64,000 nt of DNA from Ichthyophis bannanicus (Eukaryota; Chordata; Amphibia; Gymnophiona; Ichthyophiidae), in NCBI GenBank assembly GCA_033557465.1, contig CM066039.1, positions 49,195,788 to 49,259,787 of the forward strand, written 5' to 3'. Shown one piece after another: positions 46,133 to 55,047 of this stretch. The position numbers were made by a program, and so were the translations under genes. The notes under the pieces were generated by a model. It made no database searches. It saw only the letters and a list, made by a program, of their open reading frames with translations, and was not told the DNA's origin. Within the stretch, counting starts at the first letter, position 1; the number at the start of each line of letters is the position of its first letter.

Positions 46133-47813
46133 TCACATGGACTTCACCCAATGGATCGTATAAAAATCAAATTGACTACATCTGTGGAAGTCAACGATGG
46201 AAAAGCTCTATAACATCAACAAAGACAAAACCTGGAGCTGACTGTGGTACAGATCATCAACTACTAGTATGCAAACTCAAGCTAAAGCTGAAAAAGAGCA
46301 AACCACTCATGAATGCAGCAAAATATGACCTTGAGAATATACCACTGGAAATTAAAGACTGCCTGAAAAATCGATTTGCTGCTTTAGATACAAATGATAG
46401 AGTTCCAGAAGAGTTATGGAATGATATCAAGAAGGTTGTGTTGGAAGAAAGCGAGAAGTCTCTACAAAAGGTAAAAAAGAAAAAACGGCCAAAATGGATG
46501 ACAGAAGAAACTCTGAAAATTGCCCAGAAACGCAGAGAAGCTAAAGCCAGAGGAGAAAGAAAGACAATCACAGAACTCAACAGAGATTTCCAACGTGCAG
46601 CAAGACAGGACAAGGAAAAGTACTACAATGACGCATGCAAGGAAATAGAAGCAGAAACTATTAGAGGAAGAACAAGATCAGCTTTCCTAAAGCTACAAGA
46701 GTTAAAGAAAAAGTTCCAGCCTCAAATTGGAATGTTACAAGATGCTCAAGGTTCTATGTTGAATGATGCTGAGAAGATCAAGAAAAGATGGAAGGAATAT
46801 ACAGAGTTTTTATATGATAAAGATCATGTGGACGAACAGCCGTTTCAACCTGTACCTTATGATCTGGAACCATTGGTGATGAAAGAAGAAGTTGAAGCAG
46901 CATTGAAAGCCTTATCAAAGAACAAAGCACCAGGCATTGATTGCATTCCCATAGAAGTATTACAGCAATCTGATGCAGCTGTTACCGTACTTACAAGGCT
47001 CTGCCAAGAAATATGGAAGACAGCATCATGGCCAACTGACTGGAAAAGATCTGTGTTTATACCAATACTAAAGAAAGGTGATCCAACTGACTGTGGAAAT
47101 TATCGCACAATCGCTCTGATCCCACATGCCAGCAAGATTCTACTGAAGATTATTCAAAAGAGACTACAACCACACCTGGAACAAGAACTACCTGAAGTGC
47201 AAGCAGGGTTCAGGAAAGGGCGAGGAACGAGAGACATCATTGCGGATGTGAGATGGATCCTTGAAAAGACTAAAGAATACCAAAAGGATATCTATTTGTT
47301 CTTTATCGACTATAGCAAAGCTTTTGACTGTGTAAACCATGGGAAACTCTGGGCCACATTAAGAAGCATGGGTATACCAGAACACCTGATCGTTCTCTTG
47401 CACAATCTGTACATTGATCAAGAAGCAACAGTTCGAACGGAACAAGGAGAAACAGAATGGTTTAAAATAAGCAAAGGTGTAAGACAAGGCTGCATAGTTT
47501 CCCCCTACCTGTTTAATTTATATGCAGAACAAATCATCAGAGAAGCAGGATTGTATGAAGACAACAGAGGTGTGAAGATTGGTGGAAAACTCATCAACAA
47601 CCTTCGCTATGCTGATGATACCACATTACTGGCGGAAAGTGAAGTTGATCTGAAACATTTGCTTCTCACAATCAAAGAACATAGTCTCAAAATGGGCCTG
47701 CACCTTAATGTAAAGAAGACAAAGATCATGACAACTGGCATAATCAACAGGTTCATCGTCGAAGGAGAAGAAATTGAAATCGTGAATAACTTTAACCTAC
47801 TTGGATCAACTAT
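46133..47813 (+). pseudogene. RTE ORF, endonuclease end to reverse transcriptase (long open frame)
   Basis: An open frame from 46309 runs through the endonuclease-RT linker (KKRWKEYTEFLY), RT fingers (DWKRSVFIPILKKGD), the NYRTIALIPHASK block, palm (FFIDYSKAFDCVNH, first catalytic Asp), VRQGCIVSPYLFN, then LRYADDTTLLAES with the catalytic ADD pair, and thumb. Before 46309 the end of the endonuclease (GADCGTDHQLL) is readable with a stop. About 500 codons of RT survive without a stop, so this copy is much younger than copy 1. The last about 30 codons of the open frame (after 47813) come from the adjacent LTR element. Confidence 0.9.
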
Positions 47814-47819
47814 CAAAAC

Positions 47820-47823
47820 AACC
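47820..47823. repeat. 4-bp target duplication of the LTR element, left
   Basis: AACC, repeated at 54529-54532 directly outside the other LTR. Confidence 0.85.
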
Positions 47824-49322
47824 TGTCAGACGGCTGCCTGGGTGAGAATCTTCACACTCTTGGCAAGTGCATATTTCTATATGATTTGCAAGGTATTGTG
47901 GGCAATGTAGTTCATTCACACCAGACACAGCTGCTGACAATAATTTAGTTGTGCTCTTGGGTAAAGCCAATAAGATATTTATTTATGGGGTTATTTCTCC
48001 CAACACAGATATGCTTGGTAGCACATAAATTAGGTTACTTGCTTTCAGTGTTAACTTGGAAAAACAAAGTCAAAATCAGGAAAACAACAAATGAAATGCC
48101 ACAAAGCAAGAAACAAACTGTTCTTTTCAGGTTAACTTCTGATTACTTCCCACATAGATACAGAAGTGATTCTCTCCTAGCTCACAAGCAATTAGGTAAG
48201 GCTTAATTGCTAGCAGTTATCCAGCTGAAACCCCTTAGCTGGCTTGCTTTCTACTGTGTGGGTCAAATCCTGCTTCAGGAGCTTTTCTGAGTAGATTAAA
48301 GAACAAATTTGTATTTCTTTGTGATGGTTGCTGTACTTTATAACAGAAAGTTACCAACGGAGTTAAGATAGAGAGCAGTCCATATAAAAAGGATCTTCAT
48401 CTGCTATTATTCCCCCTTGTTCAACAAGTATGGGTTCAATATCATGGATTGGCACAGATGAATCTATCAATGGAGCACTTTCAGGGGAATACTTGTTTCC
48501 CTGCTGTCTTTCAAGGTTATAGCTAGGGCATAGATCAGTGTTCATACCTGAGCTTCCATTGCTGCTAGAGTTCCTCTCTATATAGCCTGGCCAGTATGTA
48601 GTCCAGTTCTTATGTCCAGCCTTCCAATCCAGATCCCTGGACACTGGATCTCTCTTCACATACCTTCTGGCACAGGTCTTAGGGTCCCTTCCACGTGCAG
48701 CCGTCTCCCTCACAGGTAGCCTCTGGTGATTCCTAGCTCTGCAGCACCATTCCTCTGGCTTTCCCCAGTCCAATGGTGTATGCTGGCCCTTGGAATACCT
48801 CCCAGTATACGTACTGCTTTGGACTCTTCTAGACCTCTCAAAGGCTTTTCTCTTCCTTCTTCCAAAGGGTCTCTTTCCCTCTCTGTCCGTCCGGTTTGGC
48901 TTCTGCTTCTGATGATCCTTCAGATGAAACTGATGATCAAACTCAAGCTGATGCTCAGGATACTGAGGACAATTCTCTGGATATCCAAGGTGATCATAAA
49001 GATGGTCATCTGTAGAATAAACTCTACTCTTATTCTGCTTAGATGAGTGATCCTCCCTAACACAGCGCAGCTGTGCTGAATCAGGCCCTGCCCTTTGAGA
49101 TGAGTGCTTAGGGATTACCTCATAGCCCTCCTGATTGAACACACGTTTCCTCACTTCAGCTCCTCTAATGGCTGTTGGAAACCTGGTGCATTCTGGGACT
49201 GGTAGTCTTTTATGGCAAAATTCTGTTTTCATATTTCTACCAGAACTGACAGGTTGCTTGTTCAGAGTCACTTCACCTTTTCTATAGCTCCTTCCTGAGC
49301 TATGATAAGCTTCTTTATCACA
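47824..49322 (-). repeat. 3' LTR of the Gypsy-like element (1499 bp)
   Basis: It starts TGTCAGACGG and ends TTATCACA on the plus strand. It is nearly identical to 53006-54528. U3 contains the end of the pol reading frame. Minus-strand TATAAAGT at 48335-48342 and AATAAA at 47978-47983 are placed as promoter and polyadenylation signal. Confidence 0.95.
47978..47983 (-). terminator. Candidate polyadenylation signal in the 3' LTR
   Basis: AATAAA on the minus strand, about 355 bases downstream of the LTR TATA box and about 150 bases before the LTR end. Confidence 0.55.
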
Positions 49323-50351
49323 TACCCCCCTGCTTAAGTTATTACGGACTGGTGTCACTGGTGAAACTTCTTCTCTACAGTCCGTAATACGGGAAAGGGC
49401 ATCCGCATTCTTGTGTAACTTCCCAGCATGATGTTCAACTTGAAAATCAAATGCCTGTAAGGCCATGTACCAGCGTGTCAACCTGGCATTGTCGTTCTTC
49501 ATTTGCTGCAACCACTTAAGTGGGGCATGGTCCGTGACCAACTGGAACTTTCTCCCTGTAAGGTAAAACCTTAACGCCTCCACTGACCACTTGATAGCTA
49601 AACATTCTTTTTCTATTGTGGAATACTTTTGTTCAGCCGGTGACAACTTCCTGCTCAGGTACATCACAGGATGCTCCTCCCCATCATGACACTGGGATAG
49701 AACCGCTCCTAGCCCTACATCCGATGCATCGGTTTGAACCAGAAAGGGTTTCTTGAAGTCCACCCCTTTCAGTACCGGTCCTGTACACAATTTTCCTTTT
49801 AAGACTGAAAACGCTTTTTCAGCTTCAGGTGTCCACTTTAGCTGGTTTGGACAATTCTTCCGCAGCATATCCGTGAAAATTGCACTTTTCTCTGCGAATT
49901 GCGGTATAAACCTGCGGTAGTATCCAATAAGTCCTAAGAAACTTCTTAGTTGTTTCTTTGTTGTTGGAGGAGGAAAATTCCTGATGCTATCTACTTTACT
50001 CATTAGAGGTTTAATTTTTCCTCTTCCCACTAGGTGGCCCAGGTATTTTACCTCCCTATTTGCAAAGGCACACTTCTTCGGGTTTAAAGTGATTCCCGCT
50101 TGCTTCATGGAGCACAAGACTGCCCTGATCCTCTTCAGATGCTCCGCCCAGGTGTTACTATGGATTATGACATCATCCATATATGCAAAAGCATAATTTT
50201 GGTGGGGTCGAAGTACCTGATCCACTAACCTTTGGCAGGTAGCCGCTGCTCCATGCAGTCCGAAAGGCATCCTCTTGAACTGGAAAAGGCCAACGGGAGT
50301 GCTGAACGCAGTCTCTTCGGCTTCGACTCCCTGGTGAGAGGGATTTGCCAA
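48363..50351 (-). pseudogene. Pol second part: RT palm to RNase H, then LTR-encoded extension
   Basis: In element sense the frame continues RT after the break: MPFGLHGAAATCQRL, the catalytic YMDD (residues 57-60 of this frame), the RT connection with LRSFLGLIGYYRRFIPQF, RNase H (TDASDVGLGAVL, the E in IEKECLAI, TDHAPLKWL, ending NADALSR near residue 316). No integrase follows. After about 25 linker codons the frame crosses the polypurine tract and enters U3 at about residue 343, continuing to residue 662 as a basic, Arg/Lys-rich segment (with GRRKRKAFERSRR). It is classed as broken because the start of RT lies in another frame (ORF 50225-52687), offset by one base near 50317-50340. The later domains look intact. 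Confidence 0.9.
49323..49335 (-). other. Polypurine tract
   Basis: The minus strand reads AAGCAGGGGGGTA immediately before the 3' LTR start TGTGATAAAG, the expected plus-strand primer position. The pol frame runs through it. Confidence 0.85.
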
Positions 50352-52687
50352 TATCCTTTTGTCATATCAAGGGTGGTTAAGTATTGAGCCTGTCCCAGCT
50401 GGTCCAACAGCTCTTCAATTCTTGGCATTGGATATGCATCAAAAACTGATATGGCGTTTACCTGCCGGAAGTCAATACAAAATCTTAAAGATCCATCAGG
50501 CTTCGGCATCAGGACTATGGGGCTATTCCAGGGACTCTTTGACTCCTCTATTACTCCCATGTCCAACATCTCCTGGACTTGTGCCACTACTTCCTGTCTC
50601 TTGGCTTCAGGCAAGCGGTATGGCCTTTGACGAACTAATTTCCCTGGTGGAGTTATTATTTCATGGGCAACCAAATGTGTCTCCCCAGGTATGGGTGTCA
50701 ACACATCTGGGAATTCTTTAAGCAATTTCCTAATTTCTTCCTGTTGTACCACTGTCAGGTCCTCACCTATTTGGGGCTCTGATTTTTCTTTACAATCAGA
50801 TACCTGGGGTCCCAAATCTTCCTCTTCATTCACCTCCCTCTCTCGGGCACAGGTGGCAGCTAGGCTTTTAACCCCTTTGACATCAGTAGAACCAAAGCCT
50901 TTGGTTCCACGTTCAGAATTCTCCAGGGATGTGACCTCCTCCACAGGTGGAAAACCCAGCCTCTCACAGATCAATTGGGCAATTCTGTCTCCTGTCTTCA
51001 CGTGATAATCATTCTGTCCAAAATTAAACAACAGAACTTTAATATTGCCCCTGTAATCGGGATCAATTACTCCCGCACCCACATCGATGAAATATTTAAG
51101 GGCTAATCCGGACCTTGGGGCTACTCTCCCATAGCATCCAATAGGTATTTCCACTTGGAGACCAGTGTCCACCAGGGTTCTCCCTTGGCTAGGTACAGTC
51201 ACATTTTCTATGCTGCACAGGTCAAACCCAGCAGCTTGAGGGGTTGCCCGCTTAAGAGCTTGGGCCTTCTCTGTGACCCTATGGTACTTTAGGATGAATG
51301 TCTGCTTTGGGGTAGCTTGGTCTTCTGGACGCTTAACCATCTTTTTAGCTGGGGTCTGAGGACTTCCAAATAAAGGCCCGGGAGCTATTACCATTAAACC
51401 TTCTCCCTCCTTCTTTCCTAGTCCTTCCACTAGACCCTGCTTAAATCTTGGCCAGTCTCTTCCTAGAACCAAATCAAAAGGTAGCCTAGGCACCACTGCT
51501 AACAGGACTTCCTCTTGTTCCCCCAGGCACTTAACCTTTAGCCTATAGGTGGGATATGGTGTTGCAGCACCATGAATGCATCTGATGTGAACTTGGCTTT
51601 CAGGGGTTCTAGGCACAAATCCTTCTTGGGCCTCTGTCCTCTTCCAAAGCCTTTTTGACATCATACTCTGGTCTGCCCCAGAGTCTAACAAAGCATTTGT
51701 GGTAATTCCTTGCACATCAACCATCAAAAGAAATCCTTCTTTGGGCTGTTTTAAATCCACCCCCATTAAGCTAGTGTGTGTCTGGCATCTCTTTTTTAAA
51801 TGTCCCCATTTTCCACACTTGAAACATTTCTTTCTATTCCACTGTGTCATCTGGTTTGATACAGTACATTCATTTTCAGAAACATTTTTAATTATTTTCT
51901 TTTCTGATACAGCACATCTAGCCTCAGCACCAATCTTCAGAGGGCCACCCATTCTATGGCAAGCCTGCGTGGCTTCCAATAATCTCTCTGCTAGCATGAT
52001 TGCCTCTCCAAGATTTTGGCAATTTTGCTGTATAAGGAAAGTGTGCAAATCTTTAGACACCCCAGACATAAATTGTTCCAGCATTATAATGTCTAATAAC
52101 ATTTCTACCGTCTTTTGCTCAGGCTCCAACCATTTTACAGCTAAACCTCTGATTCTCTGACTCAGAGCCCTGGGTGTTTCACCCACTTTCAATGTAGTAG
52201 CTCTAAACATTCGCCTATACTCTGAAATAGACAACCCTAGGCGATCTCTAATAGCAGCCTTTACATCCTTATAATTCAAAGCCTGGGCTGCTGGCATTGC
52301 CCTGTAAGCTGCAAGCGCCTCTCCAGTTAATGAGGCTGCCAGCCTTACTGCCCACTGGGTCTCTGGCCATGCTAATGCTTGTGCCACTCGTTCAAAAGAC
52401 TCTAGAAAATCATCAACATTATCATCTGGAGTTAGCTTCCCAAAACTAAATGCCCCAATCCCTTGATTGAGTCCCACACTGTCCACATGTGGTGTACCAG
52501 TATTCACTGCTGGTCTTGCATCTGTTCCACTTTGGTTCTGCAGCTGAACTAGGGCTTGCACCAGATCAAGCACTGGCCTCTGCTGCTCCATTATGGCTTT
52601 CATAGCAGTGTCCTGAGCCTGCTGTGCTAGCTCCTGTTGCCTGCTAAATTGGGCTGCCATCCATTCAGCCATCTCCCTTGGATCCAT
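50225..52687 (-). CDS. Gag-protease-dUTPase-RT N-terminal polyprotein (single frame)
   Basis: I start at the Met at 52687 (MDPREMAEW), because the upstream Met at 52774 lies in a leader that looks like an intron. In positions of the open frame counted from 52774: a coiled-coil-like N-terminus (30-85); a SCAN-like retroviral capsid C-terminal region (about 117-270, WAVRLAASLTGEALAAY, EQFMSGV); a zinc knuckle CFKCGKWGHLKKRC (317-330); an aspartic protease with DSGA (364-367) and LVLGRD (435-440); a dUTPase (505-631) with all five usual blocks (AGFDLCS, RVAPRSGLALK, GAGVIDPDYRGNI with the catalytic Asp and Tyr, TGDRIAQLI, RGTKGFGSTD); then RT fingers and the first catalytic Asp (LDMTKGYW, 802). 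No stop separates Gag from Pol. The last about 29 codons before the stop are out of frame with RT, so the protein is truncated at a one-base break within RT. No integrase between dUTPase and RT. Confidence 0.93.
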   Translation of the reverse strand: MDPREMAEWMAAQFSRQQELAQQAQDTAMKAIMEQQRPVLDLVQALVQLQNQSGTDARPAVNTGTPHVDSVGLNQGIGAFSFGKLTPDDNVDDFLESFERVAQALAWPETQWAVRLAASLTGEALAAYRAMPAAQALNYKDVKAAIRDRLGLSISEYRRMFRATTLKVGETPRALSQRIRGLAVKWLEPEQKTVEMLLDIIMLEQFMSGVSKDLHTFLIQQNCQNLGEAIMLAERLLEATQACHRMGGPLKIGAEARCAVSEKKIIKNVSENECTVSNQMTQWNRKKCFKCGKWGHLKKRCQTHTSLMGVDLKQPKEGFLLMVDVQGITTNALLDSGADQSMMSKRLWKRTEAQEGFVPRTPESQVHIRCIHGAATPYPTYRLKVKCLGEQEEVLLAVVPRLPFDLVLGRDWPRFKQGLVEGLGKKEGEGLMVIAPGPLFGSPQTPAKKMVKRPEDQATPKQTFILKYHRVTEKAQALKRATPQAAGFDLCSIENVTVPSQGRTLVDTGLQVEIPIGCYGRVAPRSGLALKYFIDVGAGVIDPDYRGNIKVLLFNFGQNDYHVKTGDRIAQLICERLGFPPVEEVTSLENSERGTKGFGSTDVKGVKSLAATCAREREVNEEEDLGPQVSDCKEKSEPQIGEDLTVVQQEEIRKLLKEFPDVLTPIPGETHLVAHEIITPPGKLVRQRPYRLPEAKRQEVVAQVQEMLDMGVIEESKSPWNSPIVLMPKPDGSLRFCIDFRQVNAISVFDAYPMPRIEELLDQLGQAQYLTTLDMTKGYWQIPLTRESKPKRLRSALPLAFSSSRGCLSDCMEQRLPAKG

Positions 52688-52695
52688 CTTGATCC

Positions 52696-52827
52696 CTGCA
52701 AGAAACAAAGAAAAAAAAACCCAAAGTGCACCACCTTCCAAACAAGTGTGTTTTTTTCTACTTTTTTTTTTCAATTACCCCTGTGCTTACTCCCATCCAC
52801 CACTAGACATGCCCAGGTACTTATTAC
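52696..52827 (-). other. Candidate leader intron of the Gypsy-like element
   Basis: The minus strand has donor AAG|GTAATA at 52828/52827 and a long T-rich tract ending TTCTTGCAG at 52696, eight bases before the Gag start codon. Splicing would remove the upstream in-frame ATG at 52774. Inference from signals only. Confidence 0.4.
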
Positions 52828-52985
52828 CTTGTCTCAGTGATGAATCCAGCTCTACACAGGGTCTTTTCCTCCTGGGACATCCACTTCTCCTCCAAAGTGC
52901 AGTTGAGGGAAAATCTTTTTTTCCAGCTTTAAACTTGAACTGTAGTTGTAATCCTCAGCAAGCAAATCCCCTTTGTGCAAAAGCA

Positions 52986-53003
52986 ATCCGAAAAACTACG
53001 CCA
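52986..53003 (-). other. Primer-binding site of the Gypsy-like element
   Basis: Two bases inside the 5' LTR end the minus strand reads TGGCGTAGTTTTTCGGAT. The first nine bases match the 3' end (with CCA) of vertebrate tRNA-Ser of the AGA type and GGAT recurs at the end, but the middle differs. So the primer may be a serine tRNA or something non-standard. Confidence 0.5.
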
Positions 53004-53540
53004 TTTGTCAGACGGCTGCCTGGGTGAGAATCTTCACACTCTTGGCAAGTGCATATTTCTATATGATTTGCAAGGTATTGTGGGCAATGTAGTTCATTCA
53101 CACCAGACACAGCTGCTGACAATAATTTAGTTGTGCTCTTGGGTAAAGCCAATAAGATATTTATTTATGGGGTTATTTCTCCCAACACAGATATGCTTGG
53201 TAGCACATAAATTAGGTTACTTGCTTTCAGTGTTAACTTGGAAAAACAAAGTCAAAATCAGGAAAACAACAAATGAAAAGCCACAAAGCAAGAAACAAAC
53301 TGTTCTTTTCAGGTTAACTTCTGATTACTTCCCACATAGATACAGAAGTGATTCTCTCTCTCCTAGCTCACAAGCAATTAGGTAAGGCTATAAATAAAAA
53401 TAAAAGGCTTAATTGCTAGCAGTTATCCAGCTGAAACCCCTTAGCTGGCTTGCTTTCTACTGTGTGGGTCAAATCCTGCTTCAGGAGCTTTTCTGAGTAG
53501 ATTAAAGAACAAATTTGTATTTCTTTGTGATGGTTGCTGT

Positions 53541-53548
53541 ACTTTATA
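53541..53548 (-). promoter_or_regulatory. Candidate TATA box in the 5' LTR
   Basis: The minus strand reads TATAAAGT, just after the end of the U3 open frame (53557), the place expected for the start of transcription. Confidence 0.5.
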
Positions 53549-53556
53549 ACAGAAAG

Positions 53557-54477
53557 TTACCAACGGAGTTTAGATAGAGAGCAGTCCATATAAATAGGAT
53601 CTTCATCTGCTATTATTCCCCCTTGTTCAACAAGCATGGGTTCAATATCATGGATTGGCACAGATGAATCTATCAATGGAGCACTTTCAGGGGAATACTT
53701 GTTTCCCTGCTGTCTTTCAAGGTTATAGCAAGGGCATAGATCAGTGTTCATACCTGAGCTTCCATTGCTGCTAGAGTTCCTCTCTATATAGCCTGGCCAG
53801 TATGTAGTCCAGTTCTTATGTCCAGCCTTCCAATCCAGATCCCTGGACACTGGATCTCTCTTCACATACCTTCTGGCACAGGTCTTAGGGTCCCTTCCAC
53901 GTGCAGCCGTCTCCCTCACAGGTAGCCTCTGGTGATTCCTAGCTCTGCAGCACCATTCCTCTGGCTTTCCCCAGTCCAATGGTGTATGCTGGCCCTTGGA
54001 ATACCTCCCAGTATACGTACTGCTTTGGACTCTTCTAGACCTCTCAAAGGCTTTTCTCTTCCTTCTTCCAAAGGGTCTCTTTCCCTCTCTGTCCGTCCGG
54101 TTTGGCTTCTGCTTCTGATGATCCTTCAGATGAAACTGATGATCAAACTCAAGCTGATGCTCAGGATACTGAGGACAATTCTCTGGATATCCAAGGTGAT
54201 CATAAAGATGGTCATCTGTAGAATAAACTCTACTCTTATTCTGCTTAGATGAGTGATCCTCCCTAACCCAGCGCAGCTGTGCTGAATCAGGCCCTGCCCT
54301 TTGAGATGAGTGCTTAGGGATTACCTCATAGCCCTCCTGATTGAACACACCTTTCCTCACTTCAGCTCCTCTAATGGATGTTGGAAACCTGGTGCATTCT
54401 GGGACTGGTAGTCTTTTATGGCAAAATTCTGTTTTCATATATCTACCAGAACTGACAGGTTGCTTGTTCAGAGTCAC
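53557..54477 (-). CDS. U3-encoded open frame, 306 codons, unknown function
   Basis: This frame lies wholly inside U3 of the 5' LTR and matches the C-terminal extension of the pol frame in the 3' LTR (48363-49322). Composition is hydrophilic and basic: a central Arg/Lys-rich stretch (GRRKRKAFERSRR) resembles a nuclear-localisation or RNA-binding segment. Tyr/His-rich parts precede it and an acidic tail (EQGGIIADEDP) follows. No signal peptide or transmembrane segment. The stop differs between copies: one base change lengthens the 5'-LTR version by four residues. I do not recognise a family. It could be a real accessory protein translated from U3, or a stretch kept open because it is fused to pol. 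The recent LTR age alone explains the similarity of the copies. Confidence 0.45.
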   Translation of the reverse strand: MTLNKQPVSSGRYMKTEFCHKRLPVPECTRFPTSIRGAEVRKGVFNQEGYEVIPKHSSQRAGPDSAQLRWVREDHSSKQNKSRVYSTDDHLYDHLGYPENCPQYPEHQLEFDHQFHLKDHQKQKPNRTDREGKRPFGRRKRKAFERSRRVQSSTYTGRYSKGQHTPLDWGKPEEWCCRARNHQRLPVRETAARGRDPKTCARRYVKRDPVSRDLDWKAGHKNWTTYWPGYIERNSSSNGSSGMNTDLCPCYNLERQQGNKYSPESAPLIDSSVPIHDIEPMLVEQGGIIADEDPIYMDCSLSKLRW

Positions 54478-54528
54478 TTCACCTTTTCTATAGCTCCTTC
54501 CTGAACTATGATAAGCTTCTTTATCACA

Positions 54529-54532
54529 AACC
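54529..54532. repeat. 4-bp target duplication of the LTR element, right
   Basis: AACC, matching 47820-47823. It is followed by TT (54533-54534), which completes the RTE target duplication. Confidence 0.85.
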
Positions 54533-54534
54533 TT

Positions 54535-54892
54535 AATGTCTCTAAATCTCCCGATTTAATGAAAATGGTCCATTCAACCACTGCCCTAAAGGCAGGTGGC
54601 TGAATTAAGCAAAAATCAAACTAAAGTGCACTGCAAACTAGTGCCATGGTTAACTCTATGGAATTACCATATAGGCAATAGGACTGCACAGCAAGTACTG
54701 AGAGGTAAAATGTTCTGTAATTGGCGTGTCAAGGCTTTAACAGCTACAAAGTGTTTTAACTGTCACCTTCTGCCCGTGTTCCAGAAGCCAGCTAGCTGCA
54801 CGTCTCCATTGTAAGAAGAAGCTGACATGGAAAAAACCCAGTCATGCTGCTGAGTGTGGCCAGTGAACTTTCTTTTCAAAAGCTTTCTCCCC
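54535..54892. other. No gene recognised
   Basis: Host flank of the nested insertions, no coding signal. Confidence 0.5.
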
Positions 54893-55047
54893 GAGGCCAG
54901 CTCCACAGTTGGGTCAAGGTGTTGGCCTTATGCCCTCCTTGGCTGTCAGAATCTCTTGTTTAGCTTTGAATGCCCTGCTCTTTGCTGCTCCCAGAAACTG
55001 CCGCCCTAGGTGGCCAACTAGTTTGCCTAAATGTTGGGCCGGCCCTG
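54893..55047 (-). repeat. hAT-like MITE copy, near full length
   Basis: On the minus strand it starts CAGGGCCGGCCCAACATTTA, contains 'gcagcaaagagcagggcatt' and ends near 'ccaactgtggagctggcc'. It is one of the better preserved copies. Confidence 0.75.

Larger units (their letters stand above)
45505..47813. mobile_element. RTE (BovB-like) LINE copy 2, twin-primed (inverted 5' part)
   Basis: The 3' part (45505-46132) is on the minus strand and ends in (TTG)n, i.e. (CAA)n in element sense. The 5' part (46133-47813) is on the plus strand. The outer end of the inverted part (NNFNLLGST, around 47795) is the same point in the element at which the minus-strand part begins (around 46115). The inner junction joins the endonuclease end to this point. 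This is the arrangement expected from twin priming. A 12-bp target duplication brackets it. Confidence 0.9.
47824..54528 (-). mobile_element. Ty3/Gypsy-like LTR retrotransposon with SCAN-like Gag and dUTPase, no integrase found
   Basis: The two LTRs are 47824-49322 and 53006-54528. Both read TG...CA, with a 4-bp target duplication AACC. In element sense (minus): 5'LTR, primer-binding site, leader, one frame for Gag-protease-dUTPase-RT, a frame break, rest of RT and RNase H, polypurine tract, 3'LTR. I count about 11 substitutions plus two small indels between LTRs, so insertion was recent. No integrase motifs (HHCC zinc finger or a D,D,E core) appear in the coding frames, either after RNase H, where most Gypsy elements have it, or before RT, as in Gmr1-type elements. 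It inserted into the target duplication of RTE copy 2. Confidence 0.93.
53006..54528 (-). repeat. 5' LTR of the Gypsy-like element (1523 bp)
   Basis: Same ends as the 3' LTR. It differs by a 4-bp TC microsatellite expansion near 53358, a 20-bp insertion near 53389-53408 ('ctataaataaaaataaaagg') and about 11 substitutions. Confidence 0.95.

Noticed and set aside
47607..47910. Unusual C-terminus of the 533-codon RT frame
   Set aside because: The last about 30 codons are read from the adjacent LTR. They are not part of the RTE protein.
48726..49046. 106-codon plus-strand frame in the LTR (and its copy at 53932-54252)
   Set aside because: Antisense to the U3 open frame, has no motif, and appears twice only because the LTR does.
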